A stretch of DNA of 46,497 bases. Origin: Chara braunii. Its lineage: Eukaryota; Streptophyta; Charophyceae; Charales; Characeae. Numbering within the stretch: position 1 is the stretch's first letter; each line of letters opens with the position of its first letter. Position numbers and translations under genes: made by a program. The notes beneath the pieces were generated by a model that was given only the letters and a program-made list of their open reading frames with translations, did no database searches and was not told where the DNA came from. Below, piece after piece: positions 29,857-39,033 of the stretch. Location of the stretch: assembly GCA_003427395.1 (NCBI GenBank), contig BFEA01000139.1, forward strand, positions 643,419 to 689,915, in the 5' to 3' direction.

Positions 29857-30333
29857 ATGAGAGCCTCGTTCGTCTCCAATGGGATTCATTGGGAATTGGA
29901 GACCTACGAGGACGGTAGCGAGGTTAGGGGCAAGGGGAGTACGGAGCTTAACCCGGAACTGGGAGAGGACCGAGTGGTTCGCCCCGAGAAGGAGTTTCTA
30001 GTAGAGGTCCGACGCCTGGCCTTGTGGAAAAGAAGGAGCTGGACCACACTAGCCAACTTTTCGATCCACATTAGAGACGTAAGTGGAGTAAGATCCTCAA
30101 GGGCTTGGAGGGAACCTTTGCTGGAGGTGGAGAGAAGATTCGAAGAAGACTCTAGATATCTAGGAACCCCGCTGACGTCTAGGACGCACCTTGTGGAGAC
30201 CCGATTTNGGGATAGGTTGGGAGAGTATGAAGAGGCTTTGCGCCGAACTCTGCAAGAGGACGAAGAGACTGGACGCGCCAAGTGCGAGGACTCGCTGGTA
30301 GAGGCCGCCGCAAGGTTGGCCGACGTAAGGTGA
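29857..30333 (+). CDS. BC5: short, divergent BC-like ORF (158 residues)
   Basis: ATG 29857 to TGA 30331-30333. The segment EFLVEVRRLALWKRRSW followed by ANFSIHIRDVSG resembles the B module of BC3 (VRARRLTW, EVRATIFLSEE). The rest is a charged helical tail (YEEALRRTLQEDEETGRAK). The C module with its WLYTRC core is missing, so this is either a shortened member or only distantly related. One undetermined base lies at 30207. The next ORF starts 8 nt after its stop. Confidence 0.5.
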   Translation: MRASFVSNGIHWELETYEDGSEVRGKGSTELNPELGEDRVVRPEKEFLVEVRRLALWKRRSWTTLANFSIHIRDVSGVRSSRAWREPLLEVERRFEEDSRYLGTPLTSRTHLVETRFXDRLGEYEEALRRTLQEDEETGRAKCEDSLVEAAARLADVR

Positions 30334-30341
30334 GACCCCAG

Positions 30342-31232
30342 ATGATTCGGTACGAGAGGGGGGACCCCGTTGGTACCATAGAAAGGCCTTGGACGTGGGG
30401 AGGAAGATATGGAGTGACTCTCCCAAGAGTTAGAGGGGAAGGAGAGGTGACTTCCGAGTTCGTCGAAATTTACGAGCAGGAGACGGTGGTCAGGTTCTCG
30501 GTAGTGTCCGAGGGGAACAGTTGCACGGGAAAGGCGGAATTTTTTTTCTCCCCTGACGCCCGGCTAATCTTCGCAACTGAATTAGCGGAAGGAAAAGATC
30601 CTTTAGGCATCGCCAAAACGGTCCTAGAACGAGTTAGGAGATTGAGAGGGGGTGGCACCGGGGGCCCCGTGATTGATAGGGTAGAGTACCGCGGGAGGAC
30701 GAAAGTTCCAAGGGCAGCCCACGAGAGAACTTGGAATATCCCTACCTTGGCCTATTGACTACTCTATGCTGACGACGAGACCGTGAGAAAAGTCCGATTG
30801 AGGGGTCAGGTGATAGAAAAATTCCCACTGGGTGAAGAAGGAGGGCACGAGCTATTCACCCAGTGCTGGGAGTCGAGAGAGGACACCGACTTCGAGTGGT
30901 GGGCGCTCGTTGGAGAGTTCATCAAGCCCCTGTTCTCTGGACAAGCTGGTGATGTGGACAGGGATTTGATTAGTAGGTGTGCGCAAGAAGGGATTAGGGG
31001 CATCTCGGACTTGGAGATCGCGAATCTTGCATTGGCCGCTAGCGAGGAGAAGAAACTGAGGGATTCTTGGTGAACGGTGACCAGCGAGGAGTCTGAGGGA
31101 GAGAGTGCTGACGAGGATTCTAGTGAAGAGACGGGGGGATCAGAGGAAGGAGAGAACTTGGAAGATAACGCAAACAGTAGTGAGGGGGATGAGCAGGAAG
31201 GTAACGCGGACGATAGTGAGGGAGGCGACTAG
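30342..31232 (+). pseudogene. BC6: last BC-family ORF, with acidic tail
   Basis: From ATG 30342 the B module reads YGVTLPRVRG, VVRFSVVSEGNSCTGKAEFF and ATELAEGKDPLGIAKTVLER, clearly paralogous to BC4 (VTLPR; F-x-VS-x-EG; GK; G-x-DPL). TGA 30756 interrupts it, then the frame continues (RGQVIEKFPLGEEGGHEL; DFEWWALVGEF) to TGA 31071-31073. The same frame is open again in a strongly acidic stretch (SEESEGESADEDSSEETGG) to TAG 31230-31232, 19 nt before the gag ATG. Whether the acidic part is a tail of BC6 or a separate small ORF is unclear. Function unknown. Confidence 0.6.
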
Positions 31233-31251
31233 AAATTGCCAATAAGGGTGC

Positions 31252-33696
31252 ATGGAGAGTGAAGAAGAGGCTGGTCTCTCTAATCCGCCGGAAACCACTG
31301 AAAGAAGGGGGGTAGTGAAGAGTCCCGAGTTGGGGGCCAGTCTAAGTAGGGTAGTGGAAGAAATGACTGAGGGAGCAGAGACGCTAGATAGGGCCGAGGG
31401 GGGTCCGGAAATGGCTTCAGGAGAAAGACAGGCCTCGGAGGGGCAAAGAGCTAGCACGGAAGTGCGAGTGCACAGGGATGTGGGGCCGCGGGTGCCGGTA
31501 AACGAAGAGGTCACCGAAGCCGCAAGAGGCGTTTCGGTGGAATCCTGGTTGGCGGACCTAATGGATGCGGAAGCAAGGTTAGACGAAGCGCAGGAACTTC
31601 CTAGAGATAGACAGGGGTATCGACCACTTAGGAGGGAGGAAGAGGAGTGTCAGGACAGGAGGGACTTAAGAGAAGGGAGGTCAGCAGAAGCCGTCGGCAG
31701 GCCGCAGAGATAGGTCGAAAGGGGCCCGGAGACCGTCACCGGTGAGAGGCAGGCCTTAGTAGGGCAAAGAACTGGCGCGGAAATGCGAATGCCTGCGTGA
31801 GAAGGGGCGATCGAGGGCTCGAGGGGCCTTCCTATAGAGTCTCGGTGGGCGGATTTACCGAACGCAAGAATGGGAAAGGCTCTAGAATTTCCAAGAGATA
31901 GGGTGGGGTACCGACCACCCAGGAGAGAAGAGGAAGGGGGACTGAGTAGAAGGGACCTTAGAGAAGAGAGACCGGCGGAGGCTTGAAGTAGGCCACGAAG
32001 GTGAGCCAAAAGAGAATCGGATGCTGCATGGGCTTCCGGCGAGATAACGGGCAGGAGTCAGGGGGTGGAGGCCTGGAGAAGCTTTAGGGGGCAGGACCAC
32101 ACTCGATGGGAGACAGATTGGCCGAATGAGCGAGGCCGCTACGGGGAAGACCCCTGGGGACCGTCAAGACCCCGGGCTCGGATGGAGGAACCAGATCCCT
32201 CGTGGTACAAGCCGTACGACCCGGCAATCGATACGCCAATGGAAGGTCCATATTTTCGGCGGTACGGCGACCGACGAGTCCCCTAGTACGAGGTCAAGCT
32301 GGGCCTAGAGGCACTTTTCTTAGACGGGCGAGATGTGACTGGGTTCGTGGAGAAATGAGAAAGTTATGCTTACCGTAAAAGATTCTCCAAAAGAGAGTGG
32401 ATCGACTATTTCATCCAGCATTCGGACCCCGAGTTAGACCCCGCAATTCAGGCTATCTACCCCGCGGATGGCCGGTGGAGAACCTTCAGGACGAGTCTAT
32501 TGTGGACTTTCGCCTGTGATGATCTGATCCCTACCGTGGAGGGTTTGTGACGAATTACAAGGCGGGAACGGGAGAGCTTGGTGGCCTTCACCCGTATGTT
32601 CAAGCGCCTGTCCCAAGCCCTAGTGGATAGAGGGATGCTGTCTGAAGTGGATAGGCGCGTGATGTTCATGCTGCACCTACCCGAAGAAAAGAGGAAAGAG
32701 GTCCTTGGAAAGGCCCCGAGGGATTCTGCCAATTTCGAGAAAGTCGCCGAGGTGGTTTTCAAAGGGGGAGGGGTAGATGTGAGGGAGTACATGAAAGAGA
32801 TCTTGGACATGGCACTCCGCAACATGCGAGGCACGAGGAACGATGGTCCAAGGGGGAACGATAGACCGCCCCCGGGTCCACCTGGTCCCCGGTGGGGAGA
32901 ACGGCCGACCGGATGAAGGAACAAATCGAGTGGCCAAGGAGGATGGAGGAACGACCGGGAGATAGGGGGCAATCGTGGCTCCGATTGGAGGAATTCCCAT
33001 TGGAAGGATGCTAGGGATGGAAGGTGGGGAGACACCCCTCAAGCAAGGACTTCCGGGCCACGGCCCGAGGTTAGGACGCCACCACCGCCAGCACCACCAC
33101 CACCGGCTCCTCCTGCGTCTGTAGCTGCGGCCACGCAAGGGGGACCGCGCCCCAACAACCCGCAAGCTCGAAGCGGGTGTGTCTACTGCAATGAAGAAAA
33201 TCACATCAAAAGGGACTGCCCTTATCTCGCGGAGGCCTTAAGGTTGGGGGTGGTCAAGCTGAATGAGAACAAGTGGGTTGTATGGGGAGATAGCGGAGTG
33301 GCGGTCTCCTTTTACCCATCAATGAAGGTGAACGTGGACAAAAGGATGGCCATCCAGGAGGTTAGGCTGGGGAAGAAACCGAAAATCGGGAGCTCCTCCA
33401 ACACTTCCCATATCCAAATGACGGAGTCATCCGGGGGGGTGTCCATTAGGGAACCCCAGGTGTCAAGCATCAAGTTCATAGAGACCAAGCCCGAGGAAGA
33501 GAGGCCTTGCCTAAGGGTAAGAACGCAGGTTGGGGCCAAGACGTCCGAGAACCAAGAGAGCGTGACGGAGGGTATGGGAGTAAGGAGCGGAGACAACGAC
33601 CAACCAATGGCCGATGCCAAAGCCGTGAAGAAAAAGAAGGAAGAGCCCACCTCACCCAAATCGCCTAAGAAAAGGGGGCAAAAAAGTTCGAAATGA
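31252..33696 (+). pseudogene. gag: gag of the giant gypsy-type element (capsid and CCHC knuckle), eight in-frame stops
   Basis: One frame of 815 codons runs from ATG 31252 to TGA 33694-33696 with premature stops at 31711, 31798, 31984, 32002, 32284, 32356, 32548 and 32914, and no frameshift seen. The first third is acidic and duplicated. The capsid-like part (about 32350-32800) contains LVAFTRMFKRLSQALVDRGM and MFMLHLPEEKRKEVLG, typical of gypsy capsids. A Pro/Gly/Arg-rich stretch leads to a retroviral zinc knuckle CVYCNEENHIKRDC (CX2CX4HX4C) at 33178-33219, followed by a linker and a Lys-rich end. The final TGA overlaps the ATG of pol in ATGA. Role: capsid assembly and RNA packaging; inactive here. 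Confidence 0.85.
31399..31986 (+). repeat. In-frame tandem duplication within the gag N-terminal region
   Basis: Two consecutive segments in the same frame share ordered blocks: GERQASEGQRA versus GERQALVGQRT, then SVESWLADLMDAEAR versus PIESRWADLPNARMG, then PRDRQGYRPLRREEEE versus PRDRVGYRPPRREEEG, and RRDLREGRSAEA versus RRDLREERPAEA. The units are about 300 and 260 nt (31399-31703 and 31726-31986). The pattern indicates an old internal duplication retained as protein-coding. Confidence 0.75.
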
Positions 33697-34589
33697 AATG
33701 CACCCTAGATGAGATAGACACGGTAGCCCCCCTTAGGAGAACCTTGATGCAGCCTATGCAGTGCACACTTTAGGAATACCTGGCCGCCAGCAAAAACGCC
33801 AAAGAAGAACTCCTAAGCATCACGAGGAAGGTGAGGGTCCCGCTCGCAGGAGGTCCCACGGTGTCGGTGGAAGGTCCAGCCAAGGAAGAAGTACAGGCCT
33901 CCCGAATTACCATGGAGGGACTACCTGCCAACTTCTTCTCGGGAGAAGAGGCCAAGAAATTCTTCGTGTTAGGTAGCGGCCAGCTCCAGGCAGTGGTAAG
34001 TGGGAAGAAGATGAGGGCTCTAGTAGACAACGGGTCCGAGTCTACGGTTTATAGGGACTCCATCGCGTGGGAGATGGGCTTGGAGATAGATCGAGGGATA
34101 TCAATGTCAATGGTGGTGGCCGATAACAAGCTGCAACCGGCGGAAGGGGTGTGTCATAGCCCCGTGATTGAGGTCGCTGGCGTAGAGGTCACGGTCCCAA
34201 TCTTTTCGGTAAAAGAGTGCTCCTCCGAATTGATCCTTGGAAGGACCGGGATGAGCGCGGTTCACGCTACCACGGTTGATTTACCGAATGGAAGTCAGAC
34301 CCTTTCAATCCAAAGTCCGGATGAAATCCGAGTGGTCCTAAAGACCGTAGACGCGCAAGATGAGCGTAACCGGACCAACATTGTTAGACGTAAGGGGGGC
34401 AAGTTGAGGGTATGCCGAGTCCGCCTAGAGGAGGTACCCTTGACGGGTAGGGGACCCAAGGGAGACCAATTGGAGGTCGAGGATATAGGGGATAGAATTG
34501 TGATTAACGGTATGGGGTACAAGATGGAGGACGAGGGGGAGGAATTCGATGGATGTGTGACCATGTCTTTTTTGGAGGTATCCCCCTAG
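33693..34589 (+). pseudogene. pol N-terminus and retropepsin-like protease
   Basis: ATG 33693-33695 overlaps the gag TGA (ATGA), shifting frame by -1. The frame passes a TAG at 33771 and continues to TAG 34587. The aspartic protease shows ALVDNGSESTVY, with the catalytic D-x-G written D-N-G-S (34026-34037) in place of the usual D-T/S-G, and the flap-distal hydrophobic-glycine ELILGRTGM (34227 onward). One D-x-G per subunit fits a homodimeric retropepsin. Asn at the second position is unusual and may lower activity or be decay. Role: maturation cleavage of gag-pol. Confidence 0.78.
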
Positions 34590-34626
34590 TCGACGGAGTT
34601 AAGAAGCACAAAACCGTGGCGGAAAG

Positions 34627-34968
34627 GTAAAACCCGCCGCGGTCAGCCAGGATAGAACGGGGGAAGCTACGATATCGGAGAAGGAGATAGCCGATATCAT
34701 CTGGAAAAGGAAAGAGATTGAAGGGCAAAGGATAACGGCCGATAGATTGACCAAGATGGATATAGGAGATGGGAATCTCACGGAGGAAGAGAAGGGGTTC
34801 ATAGCAATGACCCTAAGAGGATGCGATAAGGCCATTGCCTTCGATGACTCGGAGAGAGGGAGGATAGACCCAAGGTATGCTAAACCGGCCCGGATCCACA
34901 CGATCCCGCACGTGCCTTGGAAGGATAGGCCCCAGGGAAATATACTCAAAAGGAGAAGGAGGAGATAG
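34627..34968 (+). pseudogene. pol linker before RT, in a shifted frame
   Basis: The frame VKPAAVSQDRTGEATISEKE to NLTEEEKGFIAMTLRGCDKA continues into HVPWKDRPQG, a typical pre-RT segment of gypsy pol. It differs in frame from both the protease (before about 34620) and the RT, to which it joins near 34940 (YTQKEKEEIVTFIKEKI in the RT frame). Two small indels therefore break pol here. Confidence 0.7.
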
Positions 34969-36677
34969 TGACTTTTATCAAGGAGAAGATCAGGACATTC
35001 GTCACAGAGCCTTGTGAGAGTGCTTACTCCAATAAGTGGTTCTTTCTGAGAAAAAGGGGTAGCAACAAACTAAGGTGGATACAAAACCTCCAAAGGACCA
35101 ACGCGGTCACTATAGGGGCCGTGGGATCGATACTGGAGGCAGACCTACTCGCTGAAGGGTCGGCGGTTCCTTCGATATACTCGATCTGTGATCTTTTCTC
35201 AAGGTATGATGAGATCCCCTTACACTATCGCGATAGGCATATGACCATCATGCATACGCCTCTAGGGCTGGTCCAAATGATGGTGGTGCCCATGGGGTGG
35301 ACTAACGGGGTGCCAGTGTTCCAAAGGGCCATGATAGCGGTTCTCAAGGAGTTCATACCTGAAAAGGTGGAAGTCTTCCTTGATGACTTTCCAATAAAAG
35401 GGCTGGTCAAACGGGACGAGACGGAGGTTTTGCCCGGGGTAAGGAAGTTCGTGGTAGACCACATGAGCGATGTCAGGGATGTCCTTGTGAAATTGGACGA
35501 TTCTAACCTCACGGTGAGCGGAACCAAGAGTCGCTGGGGCGTATCGTCCATTAAGATACTAGGGTTCATCTGCGACAAAGATGGGCGGAGGCCCGATCCC
35601 GAGAAATTTGTGAAATTAATGACCTGGCCGTCGCCGCTCAAGTCCATAACGGAGGTCCGACAGTTTCTAGGGGTTGTGGGCTACTGGCGTATCTTCATAA
35701 AATCCTATGGTGAGAAGGCNGAACCCCTTAGAAGACTCCTTAGGAAATCGGAAGGATGGGTTTGGGGGGAGGAACAAGCTGCGGCCATGGAAGCCTTAAA
35801 GGGGGAGTTCCGCGAAGGTGGAGAGGTCCTGGGAGTTNCTTTCTTCGAGGACGAGGAACATCNCCCCTTTATAGTTTNCACGGACGCGGGACCTCACNCG
35901 GTGGGGGGCCTCCTGTCTCAAAAGGANGGAGAGGGGAAAGAGAGACCGTTGCGATTCGAGAGNCGGACATTGAACCCCGCCGAGNGGAATTATAGTCAAT
36001 TCAAAAAGGAGGTGTTAGGAGTCTTGCATTGCCTAAAGGNCTTCTGTCATTACCTATACGGGCGACGATTTCTCCTNAGAGTGGACCCAACTGCANTAGC
36101 GACGATCCTTCAAAANGATTTCTCGCTGACCGATCCGACCATCGCCCGATGGATGATACACATTAGGCTTTACGACTATAGGGTCGAGAGGATATCCGGN
36201 ACCAAAAACATGGTCNCGGACGGATTGTCCCGGCTTCCCATTCGTGAGGAGGACCTACCTAGGCTTAAGGAGGAAGAAGTGACAATGGCCAAAGAGGAGA
36301 TAATGAAGGTCGCCGCCAACAAGGCACAAATAGCGCGGAACAGCCGAGGAGAAGAAGGGTGCCCAAGGACTTTTCTCGCTAATNTCNACGACGGGAAGTA
36401 CCGAGACATAGGACTGTACTTAGCCGATAGGGAAGCAGGGACCGAAAGGATCCGGCAAGAAGCGTTGGGGTATTGCCTGCGAGGGGGCCATCTCTTCAAG
36501 AGGCCCACCAAGTTTGCGATACCCATGAGGGTACTGTGCGATCCAGAGGAAAGAATGGCGGTCATAGAGGAACTCCACGACGGGGGCGTTGGAGGTCATA
36601 GGGGGGTGAAGGGTACTTTCGATAAGGTCCGTAGNCTTTATTGGTGGGACGGACAATACACGGAAGTGGAAAAGTAA
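34940..36677 (+). pseudogene. Reverse transcriptase, RNase H and start of integrase
   Basis: The open frame has 569 codons from 34968, and reading in frame starts near 34940. RT: ESAYSNKWFFLRKRG, the first-Asp motif in SICDLFSRYDEIPL, HTPLGLVQMMVVPMGWTNGV, and the active-site box VFLDDFPIKG (35373 onward), F-L-D-D in place of Y-x-D-D. KILGFICDKDGRRPDPEK and FLGVVGYWRIFIKSY are the thumb and connection motifs of Ty3/gypsy. RNase H: a TDAGP start, LNPAE...YSQFKKEVLGVLHCLK and VSRL-like DGLSRLP end. The integrase zinc-binding part begins (ELHDGGVGGHRGVKGTFDKV) and is cut by TAA 36675-36677 just before its CxxC. At least fifteen isolated N calls fall in 35720-36633. Confidence 0.85.
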
Positions 36678-37295
36678 TGCTCTACGTGTGAAGCTTGCCA
36701 GAAGAGGGCGACGGTTCGGTACAAAGAGCCCTTAGTCCCGTCGCTTCCCACGGTTCCGGGCGAGAAGGTCCATGTAGATTTAGTGACNATGCCAAAAGGG
36801 GTCGGCGGACTTCGGTATATAATCAATGCCCGGGATGACCTCACGGGATTCGTGGAGGNAAAGGCCATTAAGAAGAAGACGGCAGAAGAGGTAAGTGAAT
36901 TTCTCCTTGAATATATCGCGCGGTACGGGTGTGTCNGGAGAATAGTCATGGATAGGGGCGCAAAGTTCTTTAGCCAAAAGGTCAAGGCGTTATTGGAAAA
37001 GGCAGGGATCGGGGCGACCTATACGACCGTTTATCACCCTCAAAGCAATGCACCGGTAGAAAGGGGTCACCAGACGCTTGTGGACGCTCTGGCGAAATGG
37101 TGCAAAGGCCGCCCGGAACAGTGGCCGAGATACTTGCGGTACGCAGTTTGGGCCGATAATATCACAATCAAGTCCAGTACGGGATACCCTCCTTACACCC
37201 TTTGGTTTGGTAGGCATTGTCCCCTACCCATCGAATTCCACATTGACACTTGGACGAGTGTCTCGTGGAAACAGACATGTCTAGAGAGAGGGTGA
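36678..37295 (+). pseudogene. Integrase catalytic core
   Basis: Directly after the TAA the same frame continues with CSTCEACQKR, the Cys pair of the HHCC zinc finger. The catalytic triad can be seen: Asp in KVHVDLVTMP, Asp in RIVMDRGAKFFS and Glu in PQSNAPVERGHQTL, with the usual YHPQ preceding the Glu. N calls lie at 36788, 36859 and 36936. The frame is lost near 37245 and closes at TGA 37293. Role: insertion of element cDNA. Without the upstream stop and downstream shift it would be a complete core. Confidence 0.85.
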
Positions 37296-37702
37296 AAGGA
37301 AAAGATAGGTGGGACAAAAATTTGCGGGTCCGAAAGGCGCCGATAAGGGTGAACGACCTAGTACTGATGTACGATTCGTCGCTAGACAAGACCTGGAACC
37401 GAAAATTGGCAAACCGATGGATGGGGCCGTATAAGGTCCTAAAGAGATTGGATGGAGGGGCTTACATGCTCGCGGAATTAGACGGGAGTAGGCTACGAGA
37501 CCCTATCGCAGGGGCTCGTCTCAAAATCTTCCGATCAAGAGGGACCCTTGGGGAGGAGCCTAAACGGAAAGAGAAGGAAGCGGTTGACACAAAGGTGACC
37601 ATAACTCACGAAAAAGGGGAGACCTCCGAACGGGGAGCCTCCTTTCGACCGCCGAAGAAAGGGTACAAAGTTCGGAGACCTCCGCAACCAAAGACTCATT
37701 GA
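37250..37702 (+). pseudogene. Integrase C-terminal domain in a shifted frame
   Basis: RVKGKDRWDKNLRVRKAP, then VNDLVLMYDSSLDK and the SH3-like WMGPYKVLKRLDGGAYMLAE with ARLKIFRSRG are the standard C-terminal integrase motifs of gypsy elements (GPY/F type, here G-P-Y-K-V). No chromodomain follows. After the TGA at 37700-37702 the same frame continues with a strongly basic Lys/Arg/Glu tail to about 37850, which may have been part of the protein before a stop arose. Confidence 0.75.
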
Positions 37703-38324
37703 AAGAAGAAACGGCCTAGAGAGGATGACGGTGACGCCGACCAATTAGGGAAACGCAGGCAAAAAGAAAGAAGGAGCGCCTCAAGGAAAGCCTTGAGAAT
37801 CAGACGTGAAAGAAAAGAGAGAAAACGAAAGAGAGAGAAGCGCGAGAAAAGGATGAGGAGACGGAGACGGGGGTAGAGTCGCGTGGGAAGGAAGGATGCA
37901 GTACCATAATTAGAGAGACGTGACCTGGTGATGATTGTGTCCTAGTTAGGGGGCAAGGATGTGCCATGGTTAGAAAAACGGGGGTCGATCCGTAATTCCA
38001 AGAGGGTAGTGTACCATAGTTAGGAAAACATGTTCCGGGAAGGGTGATGTGTTGAAGGGAAAGCTGTGTCGTGATTAGAGAGCAAGAATGTACCATAGTT
38101 AGAGAAACGGGGGTCGTAAGGGGGCGATGAGGCATATTGTACCAGTAACATAGGATAAGGATTAGGTCTAATGGAAAAGGGGCAACGTGATCTAAGGGGG
38201 GGAAATGGGATGAAACGGGAGAAAAATTTCGAGGATAAAACATTGGGTGTGGGGCGGCGGTTAAAGGGGTGAGGGTCACGAAAGAAACTCGCCGGGGACA
38301 ACGAGAAATGGGGTGTGGGCTGGT
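37703..38324 (+). other. 3' untranslated region of the giant element with degenerate repeats
   Basis: After the basic tail, a motif GTACCATAGTTAGAGAAACG and variants recur at about 37900, 37961, 38011 and 38090, some followed by GGGGGTCG. The last 20 or so nt before the 3' LTR are purine-rich. No further ORF (for example an env-like gene) is recognisable. Confidence 0.6.
38303..38319 (+). promoter_or_regulatory. Possible polypurine tract
   Basis: GAGAAATGGGGTGTGGG, mostly purine with three T, lies 5 nt before the TG that opens the 3' LTR. This is where plus-strand priming should occur, but the tract is imperfect. Confidence 0.35.
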
Positions 38325-39033
38325 TGTCGGGCGGCTGCCCACCAGCCAAAAGCTTTTTTCTTCATTTAAAATGAGAAATATTTTTTCTTTTTGCTGTTTT
38401 TGCGTGGTTTTGACGAATGCATGCATGTGTATATGATGTTTTTGGAGGCCTTCAGGCATTCGGGCCTTCGTACTAACCTTTCGATTGTCTGGAGTAACGG
38501 TTCGAATCATGGTCGCAAGCGGGCTTGGGCGGACTTCCAAAGATCGAAGTTTTGGACCTAAGGCAAAGACTCTGGGCTTGATGGCTGACTTAGAGGGAGG
38601 CCATGGGAAACGCAGGAAAAAGAGAGCCGACAAGGACTTGGGTGTGGCTATGCGAAGTTGCGAACAACATGACTGTGGGGGCAACGGGAAGAAACTCGTA
38701 ATGGTTGCTTATCCACATGGGTGGCACCGGATGGGTCCCAAGGCGATGGCGGGTCCCATGTCGACAAGTTTTCGAAGGCCTGCAGTGAGTTGGGGCGGGC
38801 GTAAAAATTTGAGAATCCTAAGGGTCGAAAGCAACTGGCTTATATCAAGGGGGAGGTGCGGGTCCCAGACCAGTTTCCATACGGACTGAAACTAAATACG
38901 GGGGGTTCGAGGACCGATGAAGCATGATGAGCGTAGATCCCTTCGAAAAGATCGGCATAAAAACGGTTCGGCGTCTTCGGCTTCGTTGGCATACGTTATG
39001 CGACTGTCCAGATCGGGTACAAATGGAGCAGTA
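38325..39033 (+). repeat. 3' LTR, truncated after 709 bp
   Basis: Begins TGTCGGGCGG and matches 19779-20486 throughout, with roughly 40 differences by hand count. Similarity stops abruptly at GGAGCAGTA (39033), with no CA terminus and no target-site duplication matching the left flank, so this is a breakpoint and not an LTR end. Palindrome-bearing DNA of the next element begins directly beyond. Confidence 0.85.

Larger units (their letters stand above)
19779..39033 (+). mobile_element. Giant Ty3/gypsy-type LTR retrotransposon with extra ORFs upstream of gag, 3' truncated
   Basis: Plus-strand order: 5' LTR (19779-24586, TG...CA), tRNA-Asp primer site (24590), leader and ORF0, a tract of paralogous small ORFs (26155-31232), gag with a CCHC knuckle (31252-33696), then pol with protease, RT, RNase H and integrase in gypsy order (33693-37702), a 3' untranslated region, and the first 709 bp of a 3' LTR (38325-39033). 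About 19.25 kb remains; with a full 3' LTR it would be about 23 kb, in the size class of plant Ogre elements, which also have an ORF before gag. All coding regions except a few of the small ORFs carry stops or shifts. The two LTR segments that can be compared differ at roughly 40 of 709 positions by hand count, indicating an old insertion. Confidence 0.85.

Noticed and set aside
30759-30779. LLYADDE in BC6 as a reverse transcriptase Y-x-D-D box
   Set aside because: No other RT motif lies around it, and the frame belongs to the BC family by its VTLPR and G-x-DPL modules. The true RT of the element is at 34940-35700.
26155-33696. Reassigned genetic code (TGA/TAG read as sense) in the giant element
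   Set aside because: Frameshifts occur as well as stops, the natural ORF ends also use TGA and TAG, and a TAA occurs too. Mutational decay explains the pattern more simply.
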